Origin: Actinomadura litoris
GTDB taxonomy: Bacteria; Actinomycetota; Actinomycetes; Streptosporangiales; Streptosporangiaceae
DNA length: 64,000 nucleotides
Reading direction: 5' to 3'
Assembly: GCF_009733595.1 (NCBI RefSeq)
Contig: NZ_WOFH01000008.1
Coordinates: 62,001 to 126,000 of the forward strand
This document shows positions 25,564 through 35,070 of this stretch, in pieces. The first letter of the stretch is position 1. Every line of letters begins with the position of its first letter. The translations under genes were made by a program, and so were the position numbers. The notes under the pieces were generated by a model that worked only from the letters and a program-made list of their open reading frames with translations, ran no database searches and was not told where the DNA came from.

Positions 25564-26250
25564 TTACCCGGAGATCGCACCGGCGATCTGATCACCGAGG
25601 AAGGATCCTCCGACCTCGCAGAGGCCGGTCGCCGCCACTCCGAGGCCACCGGTGGCGCATGTGACGCCGGCCATGCAGCCGAAGGCGACGCCCTGGCCGC
25701 CCACGGCCGCGTAGGTGTCCTGGGAGACGCTCCCGTTGGGGTCGCTGACATCTTCGTAAACGGTGGCGTAAATATCCGAGTCTTGGGCCAAACCGATACC
25801 GTTCCAGAGAAGTTCGCCCCACGGACACTTGCCGGTGGGATCGACTCGGTTGACGGGGCTGTCGCCCGCATATGCATAGCGATTCCCCTTGCCTGGGTCG
25901 CCGAGCGAAATGACCGAGTCCTGCTGGGTGAAGCGGCCGCGGCCGGCATCGTAGAAGCGCTGACCGAGTTTAAGCAGGCCGCTACCGGGTTCGCTCAGGC
26001 CACTGGTATAGCGGATCAGGTTGATCGCCGACTGCCGGCCGTTGTCGGCGGTCGTCTCGCCGTACGGCCCGTAGGTGTCGGACGCGGCCTGGGTGCCCGA
26101 AGGCGAGACGATGGAAGTGACCGAACCGAGGCCGTCGGTGCCGAAGACGTAGGGGTTGCTGCCGTCGGGGTAGCCGAGCGGCGTGCCGGTGCTGTCGTGG
26201 ATCATCCAGGCGGTGCTGCCGCCAGGCCATGCCGCAGCAGGAGAGTACAT
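25564..26250 (-). pseudogene. orphan C-terminal fragment of an Rhs/YD-repeat protein
   Basis: 228 residues. It begins within an Rhs module and contains the Rhs core: TDGLGSVTSIVSPSG, YGPYGETT, RFYDAGRGRFTQQDS and NRYAYAGDSPVNRVDPTGK. The last 85 residues are a variable tail that becomes Gly/Ala/Cys-rich and hydrophobic (GCMAGVTCATGGLGVAATGL), typical of membrane-inserting Rhs tails. A full Rhs protein would have 1500-2300 residues with a secretion signal, and no such part exists upstream: only a hairpin and the att repeat are there. It is a displaced tail or a truncated remnant. It lies outside the island, 80 bp from the left repeat. Confidence 0.8.
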
Positions 26251-26275
26251 GCACGACCCCTTTGACAGGCCAGTG

Positions 26276-26318
26276 CAGCTCAGGGGCCGCTATCCAGTTG
26301 ATAGCTGCCCCTGAGCTG
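26276..26318 (-). terminator. strong hairpin between the Rhs tail and the left att repeat
   Basis: CAGCTCAGGGG (26276-26286) pairs with CCCCTGAGCTG (26308-26318), and the inner GCTATC (26289-26294) pairs with GATAGC (26300-26305) around a 5-nt loop. It could be a transcription terminator isolating the Rhs tail from the island, or a structured element of the att region. Confidence 0.6.
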
Positions 26319-26329
26319 GGGAAAGTGAA

Positions 26330-26370
26330 GGCGATACTGAGTTCGATTGAGTGACCTCTTCGGTGTGAAC
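26330..26370 (+). repeat. left attachment-site repeat of the island (decayed tRNA-Val 3' half)
   Basis: 41 bp, matching 48996-49036 inside tRNA-Val at 36 of 41 positions with no gaps and in the same orientation. The last 16 bp (CCTCTTCGGTGTGAAC) are identical and correspond to the anticodon-loop side. The mismatches fall in what was the T-arm, as expected for the chromosomal 3' half freed from selection after integration. Confidence 0.85.
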
Positions 26371-26516
26371 ACCATTCACCATCCCTAGCACAGCGAACCT
26401 TCCGACATCTTCCCAGCTCAGAAGCACCTCATCCCTTCACCACAGAGCCGTTCGAGGAAGTTCGGACCACTCCTGATCTCCCACAATGCACACCCGCATA
26501 TCGAGCAGCAACTACT

Positions 26517-27403
26517 CTAAGGGTGTGTCTCACGTGGATGTGGTGGGGGCCGCCGGATACTGCGGGATCGTGTCGTCAGATCTTGCGTTGCGGCTGGTGC
26601 CGGATGAGTTGTGGGAGCTTGCTGAGCCGCTGATCCCCAAAGTTCGCGCCGCGGCGGCAGGGCGGCGGTACGGCAGCGGTGAGCGATCGGGGGGTGTTCA
26701 CCGCGATCGTGTATGTGCTGACCAGCGGGCGCGCGTGGCGCCATCTGCCCGCGGAGTTCGGTGTCAGCGTGCCGACCGCGCATCGCCGGTTCACCGCCTG
26801 GACGCGGGCGGGGCTGTGGCCGCGCCTGCACCGGGCGGTGCTGGACGAGCTGGGTGCGCGCGGGCAGATCGACTGGACGTCGGCGATCGTGGACGCCGCC
26901 GCCGTCCACGCGAAAGGGGGGGCACGCCGACCGGCCCAAATCCGGTCGATCGGGCCAAGAAGGGCAGCAAATTCCACGTACTGTCCGATGCCGCCGGGCT
27001 GCCGCTGGTGGTGGCCGTCTCGGCCGCCAACCTCCACGACAGCCTGGCCTTCACGCCGTTGTTCATGGCGCTGCCAGCGATCCGCTCCCGGCGCGGACCG
27101 CGCCGCCGACAGCCGCTCAAGGCCCGCGGCGACAAGGCCTACCATTCGGCCAAGCATCTGGCCCTTCCTGCGGCAACGCGGGATCACACCGCGCATCGCC
27201 CGGCCCCGGCATCGAGACCGGCGAACGCCTGGGACGCCACCGCCGGGTCATCGATCGCAACCTGGCCTGGCTGCTGGGCTACCGTCGCCTGGCCGTCCGC
27301 CACGAACGCCACGGCAGCCTGGTCAACGCCTTCCTCGTACTCGCCGCCGCCCTGATCTGCTACAAGAAACTCGCCCGAATCCCCACATGAGACATACTCT
27401 AAG
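26517..27403 (+). mobile_element. IS5-family insertion sequence, degenerate
   Basis: Bounded by imperfect 21-bp terminal inverted repeats. The left end is CTAAGGGTGTGTCTCACGTG, from 26517. The right end, read on the opposite strand from 27403, is CTTAGAGTATGTCTCATGTG. Four mismatches separate them. About 887 bp long, the usual size for IS5/IS1031-like elements. It encodes one transposase broken by several frame changes. The exact target duplication is not clear; TACTCTAAG occurs at both ends (26513-26521 and 27395-27403) but overlaps the inverted repeats. Confidence 0.8.
26534..27390 (+). pseudogene. IS5-family transposase split across frames
   Basis: The protein can be followed only by changing frame. 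RLVPDELWELAEPLIPKVR is in the first frame. FTAIVYVLTSGRAWRHLP ... IDWTSAIVDAAAVHAKGG is in a second frame from about 26679. TGPNPVDRAKKGSKFHVLSD ... ARGDKAYHS is back in the first frame from about 26930. FLRQRGITPRIARP follows in the second near 27165, and GIETGERLGRHRRVIDRNL ... to the end in a third. The change near 26920 is at AAAGGGGGGG (26913-26922), a slippery run as used for programmed -1 shifts in this family. The other changes are ordinary indels, so the copy is dead. Confidence 0.85.
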
Positions 27404-27652
27404 TTAGATCTGTGTGTGATCGGTGCCACACAGCCAGCCACAATCCGTCCCGCTCCACCGCCTCCTTCGGGACAAGATCTAGCGGATTGGCGGCGACCTC
27501 ATCCGGGAGATGGAACGCGTCGCCAACCAGCTCGGCCCGATCGGATGACCCGAGCGAAACCGGGTCCACGACCTGTGGTGCTCGACCGTGCCACTACCGC
27601 TGGAACAGGACGCCACTGCGCCGATCATTTCGACTAGCAGGCGAACTTTCTA
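27404..27652. other. 249-bp gap right of the IS5 copy
   Basis: No gene seen. It lies downstream of the immunity gene (which ends at 27653 on the minus strand). Confidence 0.3.
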
Positions 27653-27982
27653 TCAGCATGAACGCCCCACTTCGAGGAACTGCCGATAAACAAGATCGAG
27701 TAATGCCGCGTATGCATGTTGCGAACGGGCGACGGATTGGTCGCCGCCTGATGCGATGCGACCGAGCCGGTCGACTCGCTCCATCAGCGTTTGAAGCATC
27801 GTGAGGACATCAGCCGGCGCCGGCTTGAAGATCCCCCGTTCCACATATCGAATCACCGTCGTTACATACTCGTCGACTTCCGCCAACTCGCCGTGCGTCA
27901 GAATAAGATCCCCACTTGACCCACTCCGAGGAAATGGCAGGTTGCGCCACAAGGTGTAGGCGTCCATAAAACTGAGCATCAT
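27653..27982 (-). CDS. putative immunity protein for the Rhs toxin
   Basis: 109 residues, soluble and helical (LAEVDEYVTTVIRYVERGIF, DVLTMLQTLMERVDRLGRIA, HAYAALLDLVYRQFLEVG). The ATG at 27982 has GAGG five to six bases upstream. It begins 13 bp after the stop of the Rhs toxin gene, the canonical position for a cognate immunity gene. No Pfam-type family is recognised, and immunity proteins are often unique. Function is inferred from position, size and acidity typical of toxin-binding proteins. A second ATG three bases on is an alternative start. Confidence 0.75.
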   Translation of the reverse strand: MMLSFMDAYTLWRNLPFPRSGSSGDLILTHGELAEVDEYVTTVIRYVERGIFKPAPADVLTMLQTLMERVDRLGRIASGGDQSVARSQHAYAALLDLVYRQFLEVGRSC

Positions 27983-27995
27983 ACCTCATCTGCCT

Positions 27996-30900
27996 CTAAT
28001 GAGTCCCGTTGTACCAAAATGAAACGATTCGCCCATCCGGCCCGACGATCCCCCCCACACCCCCGTTGGGATCCGAATACTTCACACCCCATTTACCATC
28101 ATCAAAAGGCATCCTCTTTGCATTATACCCTACCTTTCCCCCCGGCTCAGCCAGACGCTTTACCCAGTCACTCGAATCTTGCAAGTACTTTTCTCGCGTT
28201 ATTTTCAATGGTTCGCCGTGCTTTGCCCAATGATATTCAAAGCTCGCCACAGGATTGGCAAACGTGCCCTCATGCCAGGCATCTGCAACCGCCTTAGGGC
28301 ATAGCCCCGTATTATGCACCAAAACTGGCGCCTCGTCCGCCAGCACATAGTACGTGTGGAGGTCGGCAATGGCGAGGTTGTGGGTGCGCTGGTGGCGGGT
28401 GGTCCAGTGTTTGGTTGCCGTGACCTGGACGTAGGTGCCAGCGCTGGTGCGGAGCCACATGCCGGGTTCGAGGTCGGTGGCGTTGACCCACTGGTTGACT
28501 CCACCAGCGACCCAGAAGGGGTGGTGGTCGGTGGCAATGATCATGCCCTGCCCTCCTGCACCGTGAGGACGGAGCAGGGAGCCGCTAATCTTGGGTTGAC
28601 TTTTAGTCGTCCAGAACGGGCGCGCAGCGTGAGTGTCGATGGTGATCTGCACGAAGTTCTTATCGCCCTCGGTTACGACGGTAGCCAGAACTGGTTGGGC
28701 CGCAGTTTCTCCGGTTTCGGGATTGGTAGCAAGTACCTTGTCGCCAACCCTGATTTTTTCGATGGACTTCCGACTATTACCAGCCAGGAGAACCTGCGTG
28801 CCCGGGACGAAGCTATTACAGGCCGACTTCAGCAGGCGATTTCTAATAGTATTTTTAGCAATGATTTGCCTTGCGGCGGGCGCCATTGCACCCATACCCC
28901 CTTCCATTGCCGCCGCCGGCCCACCCATTGCAAAAAATGCTTCTAGGCCGAGTTGAGCGAGATAGCTTCCATGCTTGCTGCACTCCTTCCATGCATTACA
29001 GGCAAAGTGGGCGGCCCGTAGATCATAGTAGGGCTGCGCATCCGGGTTATACCATGTTCCGTATCCCGACACCCGGACGTACATCTTCCAGAATCGCTCC
29101 CGGAATTCGGAGATGTCAAGGCCTGGTGGAACGGCAACCACCGCCGCCAAGCCGACGGTGCGGTCGTCGGGAGCATCGTCACTATCGCCCTTCCAGGTGA
29201 TGGGGACGCCGTTCGGGTGCCTGCTGTTTTGCCGCTTGGCCCTATCGCTGTTCTGGTTGCACCATGATGCACATCCGGTGGGAATGTCCCCCATCATCCC
29301 GGTGGGGTCGCTTATTGTGACCGGGTTGTTGTTGCTGTAGGTGTAGCCGTTCATCTGTTGTGGGTCGGCTTGGTCCATGAGGGGGTCAACAGAGATGAAT
29401 CGGCCTGTCTGGGGCTCGTACTCGCGAGCGCCGAGGTGGGTGAGACCGGTGGGGTCTTGGGTGCCGCCGACGAAGCCCTTGTCCATGGCGGTGGGCCAGA
29501 CGCCAGTGGAACTTCGTTCGGCACCGAAGGGCGTGTAGCGGCGTTGGCTGATAGAGGTGATGTCCCAGGCGTCGATGGCGAGCTGCGCCGTGCCCTGGTG
29601 ATCTGCGGCGAGGAGGGTGACACCGCTCGCTGTGCGCATGGCGACGGTGTTGCCGGCGTATCCGTAGTAGCGGGTGGCGGTGGTGGCCCCGTTACTCAGG
29701 CGCAGTTCCATACCTGGCAGGTAGAGGGTGCTGCCGGTGTTGTCGCGGCGGATGAGCCGGTTGCCGTCGGCGTCGTTGACGTATCGGGCTTCGCCGGTGG
29801 CACTGTCCTCAGTCTTCACCAGTTCACCGGAGGGTGCCCACGTGAGTTTAAGGGTGTTGGTTCCTTGTGTGCGTTGAGTGGTGTGCCCGAGAGCGTCGTA
29901 GGTGTATCCGAAGGTGGTGCTTATGCCGCCCTGCTGTTGGGTGTAGCTCGCGAGTTGGTGGCCTTTGTATTCGGGGCCAACTCCGGTATCACCGGCATAG
30001 GTGAAGCTGCGGTTCCATTGGGGTATGCCACCGTTGGGCCCCGCACCCCAGTTGTCTTGCTTAGTGCGGTTTCCGTCGGCGTTGTAGGCATACCTTTCCC
30101 GGTAGGGCGCGGGGCCGCCGATCTGGGCGGCGGTCGGGTCGGCCGCGCAGGTGGCGCTGTTCTGGGACCAGGCGTCGGTGAGGCGGCGTTGGATGTCGTA
30201 GCCGAAGCACTGGGTATCGGTGGTCAGGGTGCCGTTGGCCGTGGAGCCGGTGATGTCAGTGATCTGGCGGATGTTGCCAGCGTTGTCGTAGCGGTAGGTG
30301 GCGTCACGGTCGTAGCCGACGATACCTTGTCGGCTGACGGTCGAGTGAGTCAACCGGCGGGTGGTGGGGTCGTAGTCGTAGCCGATGTTGACGGCTTTGC
30401 CGCTGGCATACAAGACATAGCCGCGGACCTGGTTGATATCGCTGTAGCCGGTGCCGGTGACGTAGGTCGACAGGCCGGTCAGCTTAGTGGGGCGTTTGAG
30501 GCCGTCGTAGCTGTAGACGAGGACTTCGGCGGGCAGTCCACCGACGGGTGGCATGCTGGTGTTTTGGACAGTGCCGTCGGGGTTGTAATTAGTGTTGAAC
30601 TGGTAGGAGCCGTCCAATCCGGCGCCTTCGGCGCCGGTGGGCACTATGACGGTGGTCCTGGTGGCCCTGTTCGCCGCATCATATTTGTCGATGCGGGTCT
30701 TGTATTCGTAGATCTTTCCGTCAGCGCCGGTGGCATTGCGGGAAGAGAAGCTGAGTTGCCCGGGCCGGACCGTATCGTAGCCCCACAGGGCGATGAGGTC
30801 GCCTTTCTCGCCGCTGTCGTTGGCGGCGTAGGTGCGCAGTTTGCGACCCAGTTCGTCATAGTCGTTGAAGATCTTGCCAGCGTTGCCGCGTGCGTCGGTC

Positions 30901-33900
30901 GCCGACACAGGCTGGTCGAGGTCGTTGTAGTCGGTGTGGGTGGTGCCCTTGTCGGGGTCGATGGTGGTGGTAGTGCGGCCGCGTTGGTCGTAGCCGTACT
31001 CCCAGACCTTGCCGCCAGGCCCGGTGATCTTTGTGGTTCGGTCCGCCGCGTCGTAGGTGTAGCTGGTGGTGATGTAGTCGTTACCGCCGTTGTCCTGGCG
31101 CAACTCAAGAGTGCGTCCACGCGCGTCGGCGTAGGTGGTAGTGGGAGTGCCGCCCTGGGGTGGTGTCGTCCGCACCCAGTCGCCGGTGGTGTCACTGCCA
31201 TAGGCGTAGGCGGTCGCGGACACCTCGGGGTTGTCGCCGGCACCGCCCAGGAGGGCCTCGCGGGTTTTGCGGCCTACGCCGTCGTAGGAGTAGCGGATCT
31301 GGCTGTGGACCAGGCCCTGCATGTCGGGGCCGAACAAGCTGGGGGTCGGTCCGGCCTGGTCGTTGTAGTAGCCGTTGTAGGTGTAGGCGACCAGACCGCG
31401 GCCGTCGTACATGGTGTCGGTGATGATCCGGCCGCCGTTTTGTCCTGGTGCTTGGGTTTGGCGGCCCCTCAGAAAGCCGTCGTAGATCTCGTAGGTCGGA
31501 GTGTCCAGGGCACCGGTGTTGGTCACGGTCCGGGTCCCGACCACGACGGGTGCGTTCTCGGTGACCTGGTAGCTGAACTCCATGCTCTGTGTGGCGCCGT
31601 CGCTGCGGGGGCGGTCAGGAAGCCAGACTTTGGTGGTACGCCCCAGCGCGTCGTAGTACAGATCGGTCTTGCCCAGACTCTGGGTGCCGGTGCCTTGAGC
31701 GGCGTTGTCGGTCTGGATGATCGGCAGGCCCCACGCGGCGTCCAACGTGGTGGTCGTCGACAGCAGCAGGGTGGTGTCGTCGTCCTTTTTCACTGCTGGT
31801 TTGGTGGTGGTGACCTTGGTGGTCAGACCGGCGGTCTGGGTGTAGGCGGTCGTGATGAGGTGATCGTAGGCGTCGACTGCCGCCGTGGGACGGCCGTAGT
31901 CGTCGAAGGCGGTGACCGCAGCGACCTTCTGGTAAGTCGGGTCGGAACCGTCGGCGCTGGCGTGGGAGACCAGGCGCTCGGAGTAGGTGACGCGCCCCTT
32001 GCTCACCGACTTGAAGGCGCTCTTCGGAGTGACCGAGGTCCCGTCGTAGTAGGTGCGTCCGTCAGCCAGGACGTCCTTGGTGCGGTCGACCGTGGTCGCG
32101 CAACTGCCGCGGGTGACCTCTTTGTGTGCGACGTAGTTGCGTAGCCAGGCGGTGGTGTTGTCGGCATAGGTGAGCCGGGTGCAGCGGTCGTCGCCGGTGC
32201 CGGGGCCGCCGAGATCGGACGTCCAGTTCAAGCGGCCGACGTCGGGGTCATAGTCGGAACGGGTCTCGGCGATCCGCCAGCTACCCGGCCCTATGGGGGT
32301 GAAATTCCGGGCGTACTCGGTGGCGACGATGTTGGCGGTCACCGTTCCCCAGTCACGGGTTTTGGACGCGGTCTGGTACTTGCGGGGCAGTTTCTGCGTC
32401 CAGTTCACGACCGAGCCGCCGGGCTTGTCGAGTTGCACGGTGCGCACTTCGAAGCCAGCGAAGGGGTCGTGGTCGGTGATCGTGCCGCCGTTGCCGTCGT
32501 CGACGGTCACGGTGCGTTTCTTGGTCTTGTCCGTGGCGGAGGTGCGGTCGCCGTGCATACCGCGAAGGTAGTAGTGGTCGGTTTGGGCGACCATGCCGTT
32601 GGTGAGGTCGGATCCCGTGAGGACGCTGACCTTGCCGTAGCCGCGCCATTGACCCCAGGACTTGTATTTGTCCTTGGTCAGTCCGTCATCGTCGTCATAG
32701 TGCCAGGCCGCGCCCTGCTGCTCGTCATAGATGTACTTGGTGACCATGTCGGGCGTACGCCCAGTGCGGTCGCGCGCTGTGACGTGGGTGACGACATATT
32801 TGTGGAACCAGTCCAGGCTTGGGTCGAGGTCGCCGTCATGCGCCCAGTGCACGGGGAAGCAGCGTTTGGTGTTGGTCTCCGGTTCCAGATGGTCGTCGGG
32901 GGTGCATTGGGCGGTGCTGTAGGCCACGGAGATCTCGCTGCCGTACTCGTCGGCAATGTAGTCGAGCCGGTAGTGCAACAGGCCGCCGGTGTCGCCTGCC
33001 CGGACCCGGTTGGGGCGTTCTTCGTAGTCCAGGCTGGTCTTGGGCAGCGTGATCGTGGTGGTGGCGGCGAGTCCGGTGTGCTGGATCGCGGTCGGCAGCA
33101 GCGCGCGGTCGTAGTCGGCGGTGCCCCACTTGTGCGACAGCGTCCAGGAGTCGACGTCCCGCCAGGTCCCGTCCGATTTGCTGATCTGGGTCTTGACCGA
33201 CTCCAGCCGTTTGCGCGTCCAGAACGTCGGCGACACCGATCCCCTGAAGTCCTTGCATTCGGTGCCGGCCTTGCAGTTGAGGTCGTAGGGGACGTCCGGC
33301 CACAAATTCGGGTTGGTCTCGATCTTGGCGGGGTCGCAGTTGGCGTCGGTGTCCAGGCACCGTTCCTTGCTGGTGAACATCACCCGGGCCGGGGCCTTGG
33401 CGGTCAGGTTGTCCGAGCGAAGCCCGTATTCGATACGGTTGAGCACACCACCGCGAATGTAGGGCGTCTCATCCTCGGGCTTGAGGTCGCGCCCGTAGTG
33501 GTTCTGCTCGGCGTCGTAGTAGTAGGTGATGACGTTGCCGTCGGGATCGACGACGTAGTCCAGGTTCCAGCGCCATGCCTGCTGGCACCAGGACTCGGCG
33601 AAGGTGTCTTTATGGCAGTGCTCGGTGGCGTCGTTACCGAAGACCGGCATTGTCCAGGTCGCGCCGGTGGCAGGCTTGTTGCCGTCGGCGCCCTTGTTGG
33701 AGCCGAAATAGTAGGCGGTGCCGTCGGTGGTGGTGAGCTTCCAGTACTCGTTGTCGTTGTCACCGTTGTCGACATCCGCGTCGGTCAGCTGTTCGATGCG
33801 GGTGCCGTCGTCGTTCTTCATCCGCCATTTGCCGGCGCCGTCGGGGATGAGCTCGCCGCCGTGGCCGTTCCAGGTCAGTGTCGCGTTGTCATTGCCCCAG

Positions 33901-34931
33901 CACTGGTCAGTTGGGGCTCGTCCCCACTGGTCCTTGGGGGCTCCATCGTCCTCGCAGGACTTGTAGCGCCGTTCGATGAACCCCGGCCACAGGTCAAAGC
34001 CCTCACCGATCCAGGACGATTGTGCGTTGGCGCCCGAGGTGCGGCCGTCCACACTGCCCGACGAGTAATTGATCTTGACCGGTGGCTGCAGTCCACCGGG
34101 GACCGGGGGCACTCGCATCGGATAGGACCAGGTGAATTCGCCGGTGTTGGCGCCGATGTTCCAGGTCGATGATGAGGTCAGCTTCGTGGCCTTGTAGTCC
34201 CCGCCCTCGCCGGCGGTGCCTGCCTGGGCGGCCAGAACGGTCCCACCGGCATCGGCAAAGGTCGTCTGAATCTGGGCGACGAGTTTGTGGTGCTCAGGGT
34301 CGCGGGTGGTGGCTACTGGCACGGCAGCGCTGCATTGCGGGCGCTGCGGGGTGGTCAGAACACATGCGGGGAATCGCACGAGTCCCAACCTGTCGGCGTA
34401 GTCGCCGCCGAAAGCCGAGGCGAAGGAGGTGTAGTCCAACCCGATTGTGACCTGTCCGGGCGTCGGGGCATCGGTGCGGGCCACCGCGATCATCGGCCCA
34501 CGTACACCTGCGCGCTGCGCGAGCGCGCGGTCTAGCACCTGCACACGGACGCTCTTGGCGGGCTGGAACGCTGCGCGCTGCGGCTGGCCTCCTGGTGACT
34601 GAGGCGCGCCGACGAGCACCGGTAGTTGCCCAGCTTGAGTCATCGATTTGTGTGAAGGAACCTTGACTTCGACGGTGCCTGGGGCAGGCCAGGTCGGCGC
34701 GGGCAACGCTTTTGTGTTGAGGGCCTCGTTGGCTGGCTTTCGGGGGCGCACTTTTACCGATTTGCCTTTGACAGGCTTTTCGTCGGCGTAATGGTGGCGC
34801 GGTGCAGGGTCGGCTTGGGCTGGCAACGGTGAGGTGAGCCCGATCGCCAGGACGGCGGCGAGGCCAAGGGCGATCTTGGCGCGCATGCGGCCGTGGCCTC
34901 CCAGCAGCATCCGGGTACCGCGCTTACTCAC
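27996..34931 (-). CDS. Rhs/YD-repeat polymorphic toxin with HINT domain and C-terminal toxin
   Basis: About 2311 residues from the GTG at 34931, which has GGAGG five bases upstream. A signal peptide (KIALGLAAVLAIGLTSPLPAQA) implies Sec export. A long YD-repeat shell follows (many xxYxYDxxGRxT units). The Rhs core GFVGGTQDPTGLTHLGAREY ... TISDPTG ends near residue 1880. A HINT autoprotease spans about 2038-2209: Cys2038 in CNSFVPGTQVLL, TDHHPFWV, and a terminal VLVHN. The final 102 residues (2210-2311) are the toxin tip, with EYHWAKHGEPLKITREKYL and VGGIVGPDGRIVSFWY. That layout recalls BECR-fold RNase toxins, but this is inference. The immunity gene follows directly. Confidence 0.92.
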   Translation of the reverse strand: MSKRGTRMLLGGHGRMRAKIALGLAAVLAIGLTSPLPAQADPAPRHHYADEKPVKGKSVKVRPRKPANEALNTKALPAPTWPAPGTVEVKVPSHKSMTQAGQLPVLVGAPQSPGGQPQRAAFQPAKSVRVQVLDRALAQRAGVRGPMIAVARTDAPTPGQVTIGLDYTSFASAFGGDYADRLGLVRFPACVLTTPQRPQCSAAVPVATTRDPEHHKLVAQIQTTFADAGGTVLAAQAGTAGEGGDYKATKLTSSSTWNIGANTGEFTWSYPMRVPPVPGGLQPPVKINYSSGSVDGRTSGANAQSSWIGEGFDLWPGFIERRYKSCEDDGAPKDQWGRAPTDQCWGNDNATLTWNGHGGELIPDGAGKWRMKNDDGTRIEQLTDADVDNGDNDNEYWKLTTTDGTAYYFGSNKGADGNKPATGATWTMPVFGNDATEHCHKDTFAESWCQQAWRWNLDYVVDPDGNVITYYYDAEQNHYGRDLKPEDETPYIRGGVLNRIEYGLRSDNLTAKAPARVMFTSKERCLDTDANCDPAKIETNPNLWPDVPYDLNCKAGTECKDFRGSVSPTFWTRKRLESVKTQISKSDGTWRDVDSWTLSHKWGTADYDRALLPTAIQHTGLAATTTITLPKTSLDYEERPNRVRAGDTGGLLHYRLDYIADEYGSEISVAYSTAQCTPDDHLEPETNTKRCFPVHWAHDGDLDPSLDWFHKYVVTHVTARDRTGRTPDMVTKYIYDEQQGAAWHYDDDDGLTKDKYKSWGQWRGYGKVSVLTGSDLTNGMVAQTDHYYLRGMHGDRTSATDKTKKRTVTVDDGNGGTITDHDPFAGFEVRTVQLDKPGGSVVNWTQKLPRKYQTASKTRDWGTVTANIVATEYARNFTPIGPGSWRIAETRSDYDPDVGRLNWTSDLGGPGTGDDRCTRLTYADNTTAWLRNYVAHKEVTRGSCATTVDRTKDVLADGRTYYDGTSVTPKSAFKSVSKGRVTYSERLVSHASADGSDPTYQKVAAVTAFDDYGRPTAAVDAYDHLITTAYTQTAGLTTKVTTTKPAVKKDDDTTLLLSTTTTLDAAWGLPIIQTDNAAQGTGTQSLGKTDLYYDALGRTTKVWLPDRPRSDGATQSMEFSYQVTENAPVVVGTRTVTNTGALDTPTYEIYDGFLRGRQTQAPGQNGGRIITDTMYDGRGLVAYTYNGYYNDQAGPTPSLFGPDMQGLVHSQIRYSYDGVGRKTREALLGGAGDNPEVSATAYAYGSDTTGDWVRTTPPQGGTPTTTYADARGRTLELRQDNGGNDYITTSYTYDAADRTTKITGPGGKVWEYGYDQRGRTTTTIDPDKGTTHTDYNDLDQPVSATDARGNAGKIFNDYDELGRKLRTYAANDSGEKGDLIALWGYDTVRPGQLSFSSRNATGADGKIYEYKTRIDKYDAANRATRTTVIVPTGAEGAGLDGSYQFNTNYNPDGTVQNTSMPPVGGLPAEVLVYSYDGLKRPTKLTGLSTYVTGTGYSDINQVRGYVLYASGKAVNIGYDYDPTTRRLTHSTVSRQGIVGYDRDATYRYDNAGNIRQITDITGSTANGTLTTDTQCFGYDIQRRLTDAWSQNSATCAADPTAAQIGGPAPYRERYAYNADGNRTKQDNWGAGPNGGIPQWNRSFTYAGDTGVGPEYKGHQLASYTQQQGGISTTFGYTYDALGHTTQRTQGTNTLKLTWAPSGELVKTEDSATGEARYVNDADGNRLIRRDNTGSTLYLPGMELRLSNGATTATRYYGYAGNTVAMRTASGVTLLAADHQGTAQLAIDAWDITSISQRRYTPFGAERSSTGVWPTAMDKGFVGGTQDPTGLTHLGAREYEPQTGRFISVDPLMDQADPQQMNGYTYSNNNPVTISDPTGMMGDIPTGCASWCNQNSDRAKRQNSRHPNGVPITWKGDSDDAPDDRTVGLAAVVAVPPGLDISEFRERFWKMYVRVSGYGTWYNPDAQPYYDLRAAHFACNAWKECSKHGSYLAQLGLEAFFAMGGPAAAMEGGMGAMAPAARQIIAKNTIRNRLLKSACNSFVPGTQVLLAGNSRKSIEKIRVGDKVLATNPETGETAAQPVLATVVTEGDKNFVQITIDTHAARPFWTTKSQPKISGSLLRPHGAGGQGMIIATDHHPFWVAGGVNQWVNATDLEPGMWLRTSAGTYVQVTATKHWTTRHQRTHNLAIADLHTYYVLADEAPVLVHNTGLCPKAVADAWHEGTFANPVASFEYHWAKHGEPLKITREKYLQDSSDWVKRLAEPGGKVGYNAKRMPFDDGKWGVKYSDPNGGVGGIVGPDGRIVSFWYNGTH

Positions 34932-35070
34932 AGCATCCTCCAAGGCTGCGCCCGCCCGGTTTGGGCTGACGGATGATTCTCAGCGGGATTCGACAGGGGC
35001 AGGCACTTGGGGTGACCCCGGGCGGCCGGACAGCGCGGTCAGCTCGTTTCGCAACCGCACCGGGGTGCTG

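Noticed and set aside
29358..32144. A 928-codon open frame on the plus strand across the Rhs gene
   Set aside because: It is the antisense shadow of the YD-repeat gene: Gly/Val-rich with no domain and no ribosome site. High third-position GC keeps the opposite strand open.
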